Source: an uncultured Parabacteroides sp. (GTDB lineage Bacteria; Bacteroidota; Bacteroidia; Bacteroidales; Tannerellaceae). From it: a DNA stretch of 64,000 nucleotides. The notes under the pieces are model-generated. The model was not told where the DNA came from and did not search any database. It saw nothing but the letters and a program-made list of their open reading frames with translations. A program made the position numbers and the translations under genes. This document shows, piece by piece, positions 8,448-17,203 of the stretch; within the stretch, counting starts at the first letter, position 1, and every line of letters starts with the position of its first letter. The stretch is taken from positions 1-64,000 of the forward strand of contig NZ_CAJJWO010000008.1 in assembly GCF_905196875.1 (NCBI RefSeq), read 5' to 3'.

Positions 8448-11400
8448 ATGGCTTTTAGAAAAGAAAACAAGATAAAGAGTAACTTTTCAAAAATAACCAT
8501 CGGTCTGGCTTCTCCTGAAGAGATTCTTGAAAACTCTAGCGGCGAAGTTCTGAAACCGGAAACGATTAACTATCGTACGTACAAACCTGAGCGTGACGGT
8601 CTTTTCTGCGAACGTATCTTCGGTCCTATCAAGGACTATGAGTGCCATTGCGGAAAATACAAACGTATCCGTTATAAAGGTATTGTCTGCGATCGTTGCG
8701 GGGTAGAAGTTACAGAGAAGAAAGTGCGTCGCGAACGTATGGGACATATCCATTTGGTGGTTCCGGTCGCTCATATCTGGTATTTCCGTTCTCTACCTAA
8801 TAAAATCGGTTATCTGTTAGGCTTGCCTACCAAGAAACTGGATTCTATCATTTACTATGAACGTTATGTGGTTATTCAGCCGGGTTGTGTAGACACTGTT
8901 GCTGAATTAGACTTGCTTTCGGAAGAAGAATACCTGCAGATCCTGGATAACCTGCCTAAGGAAAACCAGATGCTGGAAGATACAGATCCTAACAAGTTCA
9001 TCGCAAAGATCGGTGCTGAAGCCGTTTATGATTTGTTGGCTCGTCTGGACCTGGATTCTCTATCTTACGAACTGCGTCACCGTGCAAGTACGGACGGTTC
9101 ACAGCAACGTAAGAACGAAGCTTTGAAACGTTTGCAGGTAGTTGAATCTTTCCGTGCGTCCAGAGGTCGTAACAAACCGGAATGGATGATCGTGAAGGTT
9201 GTTCCTGTTATTCCTCCTGAACTGCGTCCGTTGGTTCCGCTGGACGGTGGACGTTTCGCAACCTCCGACTTGAATGATTTGTATCGTCGTGTTATTATCC
9301 GTAATAACCGTCTGAAACGATTAATTGATATTAAGGCTCCGGAAGTGATCTTACGTAATGAAAAACGTATGCTTCAGGAAGCTGTGGACTCTCTGTTCGA
9401 CAACTCTCGTAAATCGAGTGCAGTTAAGACAGATGCTAACCGTCCGCTGAAGTCACTGTCCGACAGTTTGAAAGGTAAACAAGGTCGTTTCCGTCAGAAC
9501 TTGTTGGGTAAACGTGTTGACTATTCTGCCCGTTCGGTTATCGTTGTAGGTCCTGAATTAAAGATGCACGAGTGCGGTCTGCCGAAGAATATGGCTGCCG
9601 AACTTTATAAACCTTTCGTTATCCGTAAATTGATCGAACGCGGTATCGTTAAAACGGTTAAGTCTGCTAAGAAGATCGTAGACCGTAAAGAACCGGTTGT
9701 TTGGGATATCCTGGAATATGTAATGAAAGGTCACCCTGTGTTGCTGAACCGTGCACCGACATTGCACCGTTTGGGTATCCAGGCATTCCAGCCGAAACTG
9801 ATCGAAGGTAAGGCTATCCAGTTGCACCCGTTGGCTTGTACGGCATTCAACGCCGACTTCGACGGTGACCAGATGGCTGTTCACTTGCCTTTAGGTAATG
9901 AGGCTGTATTGGAAGCACAGATGCTGATGCTTGCATCTCATAACATTTTGAACCCGGCTAACGGTGCGCCTATTACCGTTCCTTCACAGGATATGGTGCT
10001 TGGTTTGTACTACATTACTAAAATGCGTCCCGGTACACTGGGAGAAGGTTTAGTATTCTACGGACCGGAAGAAGCAACTATCGCATACAATGAAAAGAAA
10101 GTGGATATCCATGCTCCGATCAAAGTGTATGTAGAAGATGTGAATGAAAATGGTGAGATTGTTAAGGTATTGACTGAAACATCGGTAGGTCGTTTGATGG
10201 TGAACGAATTCGTTCCTGCTGAAGTAGGTTATATCAACGAAGTGCTTGGTAAGAAATCTCTTCGTGATATCATTGGTAAGGTTATTAAGACTTGTGGTGT
10301 TGCCCGTACGGCTCAGTTCCTGGATGATATCAAGAACTTAGGATACTACATGGCATTTAAGGGAGGTCTGTCCTTCAACCTGGCCGACGTACTTATCCCA
10401 CCCGAAAAAGACGAACTGGTTAAAGAAGGTTACGATGAAGTGGAACAGATCCTGGCTAACTATAGCATGGGTTTCATTACCTTCAACGAACGTTACAACC
10501 AGATTATCGATACCTGGACACATGTCAACAGTAAGTTGTCTAATATCCTGATGAAGCAGTTGACTGCGGATAACGACGGATTCAACTCTGTATACATGAT
10601 GATGGATTCCGGAGCCCGTGGTTCTAAGGAACAGATTCGTCAGCTGTCTGGTATGCGTGGTTTGATGGCAAAACCGCAGAAGAGTGGTGCTGAAGGTGGT
10701 CAGATTATTGAAAACCCGATCCTTTCAAACTTTAAAGAAGGTTTGTCTGTGTTGGAGTACTTTATCTCTACCCACGGTGCTCGTAAAGGTTTGGCCGATA
10801 CCGCTTTGAAGACTGCCGATGCTGGTTACCTGACTCGTCGTCTGGTAGACGTATCGCATGATGTGATTATTAATGAAGAAGACTGTGGTACATTGCGTGG
10901 TCTGATTTGTACAGAACTGAAGAATAACGAAGAAGTGATTGCTTCTCTGTACGAACGTATCCTCGGCCGTGTATCCGTACATGATATCCAGCATCCGCTT
11001 ACCGGTGAACTGATTGTTTCTGCCGGTGAAGAGATCCGTGAAGATGCAGCTAAGATGATCCAGGATTCTCCGATCGAAAGTGTGGAGATTCGTTCAGTAC
11101 TTACCTGTGAATCGAAGAAAGGTGTTTGTGCTAAGTGTTACGGACGTAACCTGGCAACCGGACGTATGGTTCAGAAAGGTGAAGTCGTTGGGGTTATCGC
11201 TGCCCAGTCTATCGGTGAACCGGGTACACAGTTGACACTGCGTACATTCCACGTCGGTGGTATCGCATCTAACATTGCAACAGAAAACAGTATTACATCT
11301 AAATATGACGGTATTCTGGAAATTGATGAACTTCGCGCAGTAGAAGCTACTGATGCAACAACCGGAAAGAAATATCAGGTTGTTGTAAGCCGTCTGGCTG

Positions 11401-12740
11401 AAATGCGTATCGTTGATCCGAATACGAAGATTGTATTGCTGACTCATAATATCCCTTACGGTTCTAAGTTGTTCTTCAATAACGGAGATAAAATTACTAA
11501 AGGGGACGTAATCATCGAATGGGACCCGTTCAATGCGGTTATCGTATCGGAAGTTTCCGGTAAGATCGAATTCGAAAGCGTTGTAGAAGGTGTTACTTAC
11601 AAAGTTGAAAGTGACGAAACTACAGGTTTGAAAGAAAAGATCATTATCGAATCTAAGGATAAGACAAAAGCTCCGGCTGCCCACATCGTAGATGAAAACG
11701 GAAATTATCTGAAGAACTATTCATTGCCACTGGGCGCTCACGTTGTCAAAGAGAACGGCGATCCGGTTAAGGCTGGTGAGGTTTTGGTTAAGATTCCGCG
11801 TGCAGTTGGTAAGGCTGGTGATATCACCGGAGGTCTTCCCCGTGTTACCGAGTTGTTTGAAGCTCGTAACCCGTCTAACCCGGCTGTCGTTTCTGAAATC
11901 GACGGTGAAGTTGGCTTCGGTAAGATCAAACGTGGTAACCGTGAGATCACTGTAACTTCTAAGCTGGGTGAAGTGAAGAAGTACATGGTACCTCTGTCAA
12001 AACAGCTTTTGGTTCAGGAAAACGACTATATCCGTGCAGGTATGCCGTTGTCTGACGGAGCAACTACTCCTTCGGATATCCTTGCTATCAAGGGTCCGAC
12101 TGCCGTTCAGGAATATATCGTGAATGAAGTACAGGATGTTTACCGTCTGCAGGGTGTGAAGATCAATGACAAACACTTCGAAGTTATCGTTCGTCAGATG
12201 ATGCGTAAGGTAGAAGTGGTTGATCCGGGAGATACTCGCTTCCTGGAACAGCAGATTGTTGATAAGTTGGAAGTAATGGATGAAAACGATCGTATCTGGG
12301 GCAAGAAGGTTGTTTTGGAACCGGGAGACTCTCAGACATTACAAGCTGGTCAGATTGTAACCGCCCGTAAGTTGAGAGATGAAAACAGTATGTTGAAACG
12401 TCGTGACATGAAACTTGTAGAAGTTCGTGATGCCGTTCCTGCTACTGCCAATCAGATTCTTCAGGGTATTACACGTGCTGCACTGCAAACAACTAGCTTT
12501 ATGTCGGCTGCATCATTCCAGGAAACAACGAAAGTGTTGAACGAAGCTGCTATCAATGGAAAGGTAGACCGTCTGGAAGGCTTGAAAGAAAATGTTATCT
12601 GCGGTCACTTGATACCGGCAGGTACAGGTCAGAGAGATTTCGACAAACTGGTTGTTGGTGCTAAAGATGAATTCGAACGTATTTTTGCTAATCGTAAGAA
12701 CGTAGTCGATTTTAACGCTATGGATAAAGACGACGAGTAA
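8448..12740 (+). CDS. rpoC: DNA-directed RNA polymerase subunit beta'
   Basis: This is the largest RNA polymerase subunit and carries the catalytic magnesium site. The 1430-residue protein begins with the clamp zinc finger (CHCGKYKRIR with CDRCG, about residues 67-86). It contains the catalytic NADFDGD motif near residues 469-475, the second zinc site (CESKK, CAKCYG) near 886-902, and the trigger-loop neighbourhood QSIGEPGTQLTLRTFH. It is last in the cluster. A strong terminator follows 20 bases after the stop, so transcription of the whole cluster ends here. Confidence 0.99.
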   Translation: MAFRKENKIKSNFSKITIGLASPEEILENSSGEVLKPETINYRTYKPERDGLFCERIFGPIKDYECHCGKYKRIRYKGIVCDRCGVEVTEKKVRRERMGHIHLVVPVAHIWYFRSLPNKIGYLLGLPTKKLDSIIYYERYVVIQPGCVDTVAELDLLSEEEYLQILDNLPKENQMLEDTDPNKFIAKIGAEAVYDLLARLDLDSLSYELRHRASTDGSQQRKNEALKRLQVVESFRASRGRNKPEWMIVKVVPVIPPELRPLVPLDGGRFATSDLNDLYRRVIIRNNRLKRLIDIKAPEVILRNEKRMLQEAVDSLFDNSRKSSAVKTDANRPLKSLSDSLKGKQGRFRQNLLGKRVDYSARSVIVVGPELKMHECGLPKNMAAELYKPFVIRKLIERGIVKTVKSAKKIVDRKEPVVWDILEYVMKGHPVLLNRAPTLHRLGIQAFQPKLIEGKAIQLHPLACTAFNADFDGDQMAVHLPLGNEAVLEAQMLMLASHNILNPANGAPITVPSQDMVLGLYYITKMRPGTLGEGLVFYGPEEATIAYNEKKVDIHAPIKVYVEDVNENGEIVKVLTETSVGRLMVNEFVPAEVGYINEVLGKKSLRDIIGKVIKTCGVARTAQFLDDIKNLGYYMAFKGGLSFNLADVLIPPEKDELVKEGYDEVEQILANYSMGFITFNERYNQIIDTWTHVNSKLSNILMKQLTADNDGFNSVYMMMDSGARGSKEQIRQLSGMRGLMAKPQKSGAEGGQIIENPILSNFKEGLSVLEYFISTHGARKGLADTALKTADAGYLTRRLVDVSHDVIINEEDCGTLRGLICTELKNNEEVIASLYERILGRVSVHDIQHPLTGELIVSAGEEIREDAAKMIQDSPIESVEIRSVLTCESKKGVCAKCYGRNLATGRMVQKGEVVGVIAAQSIGEPGTQLTLRTFHVGGIASNIATENSITSKYDGILEIDELRAVEATDATTGKKYQVVVSRLAEMRIVDPNTKIVLLTHNIPYGSKLFFNNGDKITKGDVIIEWDPFNAVIVSEVSGKIEFESVVEGVTYKVESDETTGLKEKIIIESKDKTKAPAAHIVDENGNYLKNYSLPLGAHVVKENGDPVKAGEVLVKIPRAVGKAGDITGGLPRVTELFEARNPSNPAVVSEIDGEVGFGKIKRGNREITVTSKLGEVKKYMVPLSKQLLVQENDYIRAGMPLSDGATTPSDILAIKGPTAVQEYIVNEVQDVYRLQGVKINDKHFEVIVRQMMRKVEVVDPGDTRFLEQQIVDKLEVMDENDRIWGKKVVLEPGDSQTLQAGQIVTARKLRDENSMLKRRDMKLVEVRDAVPATANQILQGITRAALQTTSFMSAASFQETTKVLNEAAINGKVDRLEGLKENVICGHLIPAGTGQRDFDKLVVGAKDEFERIFANRKNVVDFNAMDKDDE

Positions 12741-12760
12741 TAATACTTATCACACAATAG

Positions 12761-12800
12761 AAAAGGCTTCCGGATTGATTTCCGGAAGCCTTTTTGTTTT
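12761..12800 (+). terminator. Rho-independent terminator of the rpoBC operon
   Basis: A 12-bp stem, AAGGCTTCCGGA at 12763-12774 with TCCGGAAGCCTT at 12781-12792, closes a 6-base loop and runs into TTTTTGTTTTT. This is the strongest terminator in the first 13 kb and marks the end of the ribosomal/RNA polymerase cluster. Confidence 0.93.
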
Positions 12801-12806
12801 TACTAA

Positions 12807-12838
12807 TTTGGTTAATCAAAGCATAACCTTTACTTTTG
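12807..12838 (+). promoter_or_regulatory. Bacteroidetes-type promoter for the 12873 gene
   Basis: TTTG at 12807-12810 and TACTTTTG at 12831-12838 are separated by 20 bp, matching the TTTG/TAnnTTTG primary sigma consensus exactly. The expected start of transcription is near 12845, leaving a leader of about 28 bases before the ATG at 12873. Confidence 0.8.
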
Positions 12839-12872
12839 TAGGTAGACTTTAATAATAAACATATCAAATATC

Positions 12873-13736
12873 ATGAAAAAAATTCTGTTAAGCTTCTTGT
12901 CACTCTTCTTGTCAGTGAGTTTTTTATCTGCCAAGCAACCGGATGTCCCATTAAATGTAATGACTTTTAATATACGAATGGATACAAAAGACGACGGGGC
13001 TAACCAATGGAGTAACCGTAAGGATCTGGCTGCCGGTCTGGTTAAATTCCATAATGTAGATATTTTTGGTGCCCAGGAGGTGTTGAATCATCAGTTGAAT
13101 GACCTTTTGACGTGTTTGCCGGAATATGCTTATGTTGGTGTCGGACGTGAAGACGGTAAGACAAAAGGAGAATATGCCGCGATATTTTACAAGAAGGATC
13201 GTTTTGTCCTGGAAGACAGTGGTAACTTCTGGTTGGCGGAAGACATAAACGCTGTGGGTAAGAAAGGCTGGGATGCAGCCTGTGAGCGTGTTGCTACCTG
13301 GGGAATTTTTAAGGATAAGGAATCCGGAAAGAAATTCTTTTTCCTGAATACTCATTTGGACCATATGGGGAAAGTGGCACGCCACGAGGGTGCCTCCCTG
13401 GTGTTAGAAGAAGCACATAAATTAGCTAAAGGGCTTCCGGTTATCGTTACAGGCGACTTCAATGCAACACCGGATGATGATCCGATCAAGGTATTGACAG
13501 ATAAAAATGATCCTCGCCATATCATACATTCACGTGAAATCGCTTCTTTAAAATATGGTCCGGAGTGGACATTCCACGATTATGGACGTATACCGAACGA
13601 AAAAAGAGAATGGATCGATTATATTTTTGTAAAAGGAGACATTAAGGTGTTGCGTAACGGTGTTCTTACTGATACATTAAATAGTCTTTATCCTTCGGAT
13701 CACTGTCCGGTTATGGCTACTTTAATCATTCAATAG
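12873..13736 (+). CDS. Secreted endonuclease/exonuclease/phosphatase family protein
   Basis: The 287-residue protein starts with a signal peptide (hydrophobic residues 4-19, cleavage near SAKQ) and is therefore exported, probably to the periplasm or cell surface. The EEP fold is recognised from NVMTFNIRMDT (about 28-38), AQEVLNHQ with the metal-binding glutamate, the TGDFNATPDDD motif (about 197-207), and the terminal SDHCPVMATL with the catalytic histidine. The family hydrolyses phosphodiester or phosphomonoester bonds in nucleic acids, lipids or inositol phosphates. The substrate cannot be read from sequence. It has its own promoter and no obvious operon partner. Confidence 0.9.
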   Translation: MKKILLSFLSLFLSVSFLSAKQPDVPLNVMTFNIRMDTKDDGANQWSNRKDLAAGLVKFHNVDIFGAQEVLNHQLNDLLTCLPEYAYVGVGREDGKTKGEYAAIFYKKDRFVLEDSGNFWLAEDINAVGKKGWDAACERVATWGIFKDKESGKKFFFLNTHLDHMGKVARHEGASLVLEEAHKLAKGLPVIVTGDFNATPDDDPIKVLTDKNDPRHIIHSREIASLKYGPEWTFHDYGRIPNEKREWIDYIFVKGDIKVLRNGVLTDTLNSLYPSDHCPVMATLIIQ

Positions 13737-13849
13737 AAAATACGGACTGTTGTAAATACATATCTTTCTAATAATCACATTTACACCAGTTTTATATATG
13801 TTTTATTTTGTTAATTATTGGAGTAATATTAGTTAATGAGTTATTTGCG

Positions 13850-13881
13850 TTTGGAGGTTTTTTGTACAGTTTGTATCTTTG
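13850..13881 (+). promoter_or_regulatory. Promoter of a candidate small RNA
   Basis: TTTG at 13850-13853 and TATCTTTG at 13874-13881 are separated by 20 bp, an exact match to the Bacteroidetes consensus. No open frame of useful length follows before the terminator at 14014-14048. The expected start of transcription is near 13888. Confidence 0.8.
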
Positions 13882-13887
13882 CATTGT

Positions 13888-14048
13888 TCAAAATGTATAA
13901 ATATGCATCTGGACGTAAAACCTTAGCCTAAAAGTCAGGATAATAAATATTAAACACAATAAGGTATTTTTTTTACATTGGTCTAAAGAATTGAGAATTA
14001 AAAACACAACTGGAAAAGGGCTGCCTGTGAAGGTGGCCCTTTTTATTT
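13888..14048 (+). ncRNA. Candidate small RNA or leader RNA between the 12873 gene and the DUF3467 gene
   Basis: A consensus promoter upstream and a terminator hairpin downstream delimit a transcript of about 160 bases with no convincing coding frame. Inside it ACCTTA at 13920-13925 can pair with TAAGGT at 13960-13965, and a run of eight T follows at 13967-13974. A second promoter at 14057-14088 serves the next gene, so this unit need not be its leader. I do not recognise a known RNA family. 6S-like RNA of Bacteroidales is one possibility by size only. The boundaries are inferred from the promoter and terminator. Confidence 0.55.
14014..14048 (+). terminator. Terminator hairpin of the candidate small RNA
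   Basis: AAAAGGGC at 14014-14021 pairs with GCCCTTTT at 14036-14043. An inner CC/GG pair and symmetric TG bulges surround a TGTGAA loop. The 3' arm continues into TTATTT. It may terminate the RNA at 13888 or attenuate transcription into the DUF3467 gene. Confidence 0.75.
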
Positions 14049-14056
14049 GCAATATA

Positions 14057-14088
14057 TTTCATGAAACCCTCTTATATCTGTATATTTG
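14057..14088 (+). promoter_or_regulatory. Probable promoter of the DUF3467 gene
   Basis: TATATTTG at 14081-14088 fits the -7 consensus, and TTTC at 14057-14060 lies 20 bp upstream, one base off the -33 consensus. The expected start near 14095 leaves about 27 bases before the ATG at 14122. Confidence 0.65.
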
Positions 14089-14121
14089 TGCCCGATTTGT
14101 TAAATATAAAACATAAAAGAA

Positions 14122-14439
14122 ATGGAAAACGATAACAAGCAATCTAATGAGATACAGGTAGAGCTGTCTGAAGAAATGGCACAAGGTACTTATGCTAATC
14201 TAGCTATTATTTCACATTCAACATCCGAGTTTATACTGGACTTTATCCGTGTGGTTCCCGGTGTACCTAAGGCACAGGTAAAGAGCCGCGTGATTCTGAC
14301 ACCGGATAATGCAAAACGTTTACTTTTTGCTTTGCAGGATAATCTGGTAAAATATGAAGAACAGTTGAAGGGTGGAAACAAGACAGCTAATTTTGAAGAC
14401 TTTATTCCTCCTATGGGTGGGGTTCAGGGAGAAGCTTAA
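14122..14439 (+). CDS. DUF3467 domain protein
   Basis: This small cytosolic protein of 105 residues matches DUF3467 by its overall pattern: a polar N-terminus, a beta-rich core with HSTSEFILDFIRVVPG at about residues 32-47, RVILTPDNAKRLLFALQDNL, and a proline/glycine-rich tail. No catalytic motif is visible and the function of the family is not known to me. Its place shortly behind rpoC is common in Bacteroidales. It is preceded by its own promoter and followed by a strong hairpin terminator, so it is probably monocistronic. Confidence 0.88.
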   Translation: MENDNKQSNEIQVELSEEMAQGTYANLAIISHSTSEFILDFIRVVPGVPKAQVKSRVILTPDNAKRLLFALQDNLVKYEEQLKGGNKTANFEDFIPPMGGVQGEA

Positions 14440-14465
14440 AATATTTCAACCTTTTATCGATAGCA

Positions 14466-14501
14466 AAAAAGGATTGTTTCCAATCAGGGAACAATCCTTT
14501 T
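14466..14501. terminator. Bidirectional terminator between DUF3467 and the small membrane gene
   Basis: An 11-bp stem, 14471-14481 with 14487-14497 and loop AATCA, is flanked by A-rich sequence on the left and T-rich sequence on the right. It can therefore end the rightward DUF3467 transcript and the leftward transcript of the small gene at 14525-14695. Confidence 0.88.
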
Positions 14502-14524
14502 TAATTTTTTAAACTTGCGTTGTC

Positions 14525-14695
14525 TTACTCCATCTTCTTGTTGATAACAATATGGCCGATGTAACCTAAAATAATAACTCCTAAACCTGCCAGAAGGATA
14601 GTATTTGTCATACCTCCGCTAATAGCCGGTACTGCAAGAATAATTACACCGATCAGGAGTACGATTACCCCAAGATATTTGATTAATTCGTTCAT
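14525..14695 (-). CDS. Small two-helix membrane protein, 56 residues
   Basis: Reading the minus strand from the ATG at 14695 to TAA at 14525 gives 56 residues. A first hydrophobic helix at about residues 5-24 (YLGVIVLLIGVIILAVPA), a short turn with SGGMTN, a second helix at about 32-51 and a lysine-rich end (INKKME) indicate two membrane spans with both ends probably in the cytoplasm. It ends just before a bidirectional terminator and is divergent from plsC. I recognise it only as a generic small hydrophobic protein. Its function is unknown. It is too short for the usual 60-residue cutoff and could be missed by gene finders. Confidence 0.75.
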   Translation of the reverse strand: MNELIKYLGVIVLLIGVIILAVPAISGGMTNTILLAGLGVIILGYIGHIVINKKME

Positions 14696-14806
14696 GGTTA
14701 TAGATGTTTTTATAATTATTTTCTTTTCTACCGCAAATAAAGTAATAATAACCCGATTGCAAAAATATTTTAGAATAAAAATAATGAATCCTACAAATTT
14801 AGCTTC

Positions 14807-14814
14807 TATATTTG
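14807..14814 (+). promoter_or_regulatory. -7 element upstream of plsC
   Basis: TATATTTG matches TAnnTTTG. No good TTTG is found 20 bp upstream. It lies inside the longest upstream reading frame of plsC, which argues that translation starts at 14835 rather than further left. Confidence 0.5.
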
Positions 14815-14834
14815 TAGTATCAACACAGTTATAT

Positions 14835-15572
14835 ATGATACGAATACTTTACTTGGTTTATTTATGGCTGTTTTTTGTACCTGTATTTGTGGTACTGACT
14901 ATACTTACGGCCTTGACTGTTATTATCGGTTGCCTTTTGGGGGGGGAGAAGATATTTGCCTATTATCCGGGTATGATTTGGTCGAGATTAACCTGTTATC
15001 TGGCCCTTTGTCCGGTAAAAGTAAAAGGGCGGGAGAATATTGACCGTAACCAATCTTATGTATTCGTTTCAAATCATCAGGGTGCGTTCGATATCTTTTT
15101 GATATATGGTTTTCTCGGTGTCCCTATCAAGTGGGTTATGAAGGCAGGGATAGGAAAGATACCTTTTGTCGGAGCTGCCTGTCGGGCTGCCGGTTTCATC
15201 TTTGTTGATAATTCGACTTCCAAGGCGGCGGCTCGTAGTGTGAGGGAAGCTGAACGTTGTCTCAGGAACGGTGCTTCTGTGGTTGTCTTTCCCGAAGGTT
15301 CCCGTACATATACCGGAAAGATGATCCGTTTCAAAAAGGGAGCTTACCAGATGGCTCTCGATCAGCATTTGTCGGTTATTCCAATTACGTTGAACGGACC
15401 TTTTGATGTATTGCCCATCGGGTCATTGAATGTGCATAGGCATAAGATGGAAATGATTATTCACCCCGCTATATCGACGAGTGATATGGATACATCCCAT
15501 AAAGGGATGCAACAATTTGCCGATCATACGCAAGAGATAATCGCTTCTGCTTTATGGGATAAATATAAATAG
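14835..15572 (+). CDS. plsC: 1-acyl-sn-glycerol-3-phosphate acyltransferase
   Basis: PlsC acylates lysophosphatidic acid to phosphatidic acid at the inner membrane. From the ATG at 14835 the protein has 245 residues: an N-terminal membrane helix (about 4-35), the catalytic HX4D motif in NHQGAFD, and the FPEGSRT substrate-binding motif near the middle. The open frame extends upstream to 14679, but the residues there are low-complexity and a promoter -7 element lies within that extension, so the later start beginning MIRILYLVYLW is preferred. It is convergent with the Wzi-like gene. Confidence 0.93.
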   Translation: MIRILYLVYLWLFFVPVFVVLTILTALTVIIGCLLGGEKIFAYYPGMIWSRLTCYLALCPVKVKGRENIDRNQSYVFVSNHQGAFDIFLIYGFLGVPIKWVMKAGIGKIPFVGAACRAAGFIFVDNSTSKAAARSVREAERCLRNGASVVVFPEGSRTYTGKMIRFKKGAYQMALDQHLSVIPITLNGPFDVLPIGSLNVHRHKMEMIIHPAISTSDMDTSHKGMQQFADHTQEIIASALWDKYK

Positions 15573-15578
15573 TGTTTG

Positions 15579-17063
15579 TTACCAGGCTTTCAGAATTCCT
15601 GTTTTTGTTACACCTAAGCTAAAGCCTACACTTTTCCCTAACATGGTTCCCGTGTCTGCTGCTACTGATCCGGAAAACTTCCATCCTTGCAGTTTAGGGT
15701 GGGTATAATTTATATCGACCAGGCTGGATGTTCCGAACTTTTTATTCAGGAACGGAAAATATGAAGTTCCCCAGCCATTCATCGCCGTGAACAGGATACG
15801 GTAGGAGAGTTGTGTATTAATATCCCCTTCAGCAGCAAAATGCCAGCTTTTAACACGGTTGTTTTTGAAACCCAGGGAACCGTTTGAATTATATTCGGGA
15901 GCCGGAATTAGCGGAGAACCTATTCCCCGGTTGAAGTAAGAGAATCCGGTTGTGTATTCCCCGTTGTTGTAATAATCGTCGTTTCCTCCTCCACGTCCGC
16001 CTTGCCATTTGTCCCGGTCGAATATGATAAAGTGCATGGGACCGCTTTGATTCATTGTTACAAGATATTCGGCAACCACTTTGTTCAGCCAGGGAAGGAA
16101 AGGCAAATCAAATTGTACTCCCCACAAACCGTCTGTTTTATTGGCAAACTCCATGCCGGACTTATCATTAAAATAATGTTGATAGTAGACGTGAGCCGCC
16201 CAGTCTTTCTCTGTATAACTCAATTTGAAATCGTAAGAACCGTAATGACTTCCTAATACATTGATCTGGTCGGATTCCGTAGCATCGCTACCTCCTTTTT
16301 GTCCACAGATCACCCGGATCAGGTCTTTGAAGGATTGAGGCTGTTTACCGATCTTCGGATTAGTGGAAGTCCCTCCCCATTGAGCAAAATGCTGGGCACC
16401 TAGAGTAAGTGATAAGGGAAAATCATTTTCTGTATCCTTGATACGGAGGAATAACGATTTATGATGCCATAAGACATTCTTTATATAGACTTGCTTGGTG
16501 TTAACGAAATCTTCCAGGTAATCGGTATCGAATGATCTGCCGACTGCAAAATCTCCTTTTATCTGTAACCAACCTTTAGTTAAAGGCACTAACGTAAATT
16601 CCGGCATACTTAAGTTAACTTCCGGGATAGGTCGTGCATTTGCCGAATGGACCATATCACCGGAACTCAGATTCCGGTCCCACAGAGAGTTATATCTTTC
16701 TTTACTACCAAAGCTAAGTAATAGACTTTTGTATCCTATCTCCGCATAAGCCTGCTGGATGAATACATTACGATGGCGGGGTACGGCAGCAACAATATCG
16801 AGTCCGGCTCCCCAGCGAAAGCCTTTGCCGAAATGTTGGTTGTGGAATACTCCCGCATTCAATAAACCGTTACCTGCATCCAGGGGAACGATCCCATAAC
16901 GGTTGCTTACCATCCAGAAGGGGGTGTTGGAGCCAGTTGCCGCCGAACCGAACAATTCTGTTTTGTAGATTGTCGCTTCTGGGATATCGGTTGTCTGGGA
17001 ATAACTATAATTGGATATACCTAGTAAAATAGTTCCTGCTATTATAATATGTAAGGCTTTCAT
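15579..17063 (-). CDS. Capsule assembly Wzi family outer-membrane protein
   Basis: The 494-residue protein has a signal peptide (residues 1-22, ending YSYSQ). Alternating beta-strand patterns follow, with a C-terminal residue W, as expected for an outer-membrane barrel. The pattern with FWMVSNRYGIVP near residue 49 and the repeated short strands match the Bacteroidetes Wzi-like family, whose E. coli member anchors capsular polysaccharide to the cell surface. No capsule genes lie nearby, so its exact ligand is open. A -7 element on the minus strand (17086-17093) precedes it, divergent from the kinase-like gene. Confidence 0.85.
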   Translation of the reverse strand: MKALHIIIAGTILLGISNYSYSQTTDIPEATIYKTELFGSAATGSNTPFWMVSNRYGIVPLDAGNGLLNAGVFHNQHFGKGFRWGAGLDIVAAVPRHRNVFIQQAYAEIGYKSLLLSFGSKERYNSLWDRNLSSGDMVHSANARPIPEVNLSMPEFTLVPLTKGWLQIKGDFAVGRSFDTDYLEDFVNTKQVYIKNVLWHHKSLFLRIKDTENDFPLSLTLGAQHFAQWGGTSTNPKIGKQPQSFKDLIRVICGQKGGSDATESDQINVLGSHYGSYDFKLSYTEKDWAAHVYYQHYFNDKSGMEFANKTDGLWGVQFDLPFLPWLNKVVAEYLVTMNQSGPMHFIIFDRDKWQGGRGGGNDDYYNNGEYTTGFSYFNRGIGSPLIPAPEYNSNGSLGFKNNRVKSWHFAAEGDINTQLSYRILFTAMNGWGTSYFPFLNKKFGTSSLVDINYTHPKLQGWKFSGSVAADTGTMLGKSVGFSLGVTKTGILKAW

Positions 17064-17085
17064 TCAATATACTTTTTGTCTGCAA

Positions 17086-17093
17086 CAAAGGTA
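17086..17093 (-). promoter_or_regulatory. -7 element for the Wzi-like gene
   Basis: Read on the minus strand, the site is TACCTTTG, an exact TAnnTTTG match 22 bases upstream of the start codon. No TTTG is found at the expected upstream distance, so support is partial. Confidence 0.5.
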
Positions 17094-17166
17094 ATGATTA
17101 AAATAATCTCTCTGTCGGGAGATTTAAAAAAGAAGCTTAAGCATTATAAAAATACAAATATAATTG

Positions 17167-17174
17167 TATCTTTG
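17167..17174 (+). promoter_or_regulatory. -7 element for the kinase-like gene
   Basis: TATCTTTG fits the -7 consensus and lies 30 bases before the ATG at 17204. The -33 region is not a clear match. Confidence 0.5.
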
Positions 17175-17203
17175 TTTCCGTTCCTTGATTTACAACGTTT
17201 GAT

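Noticed and set aside
14679..14834. N-terminal extension of PlsC to 14679
   Set aside because: It overlaps the divergent 56-residue gene and a -7 element, and PlsC relatives start near MIRILYLVYLW.
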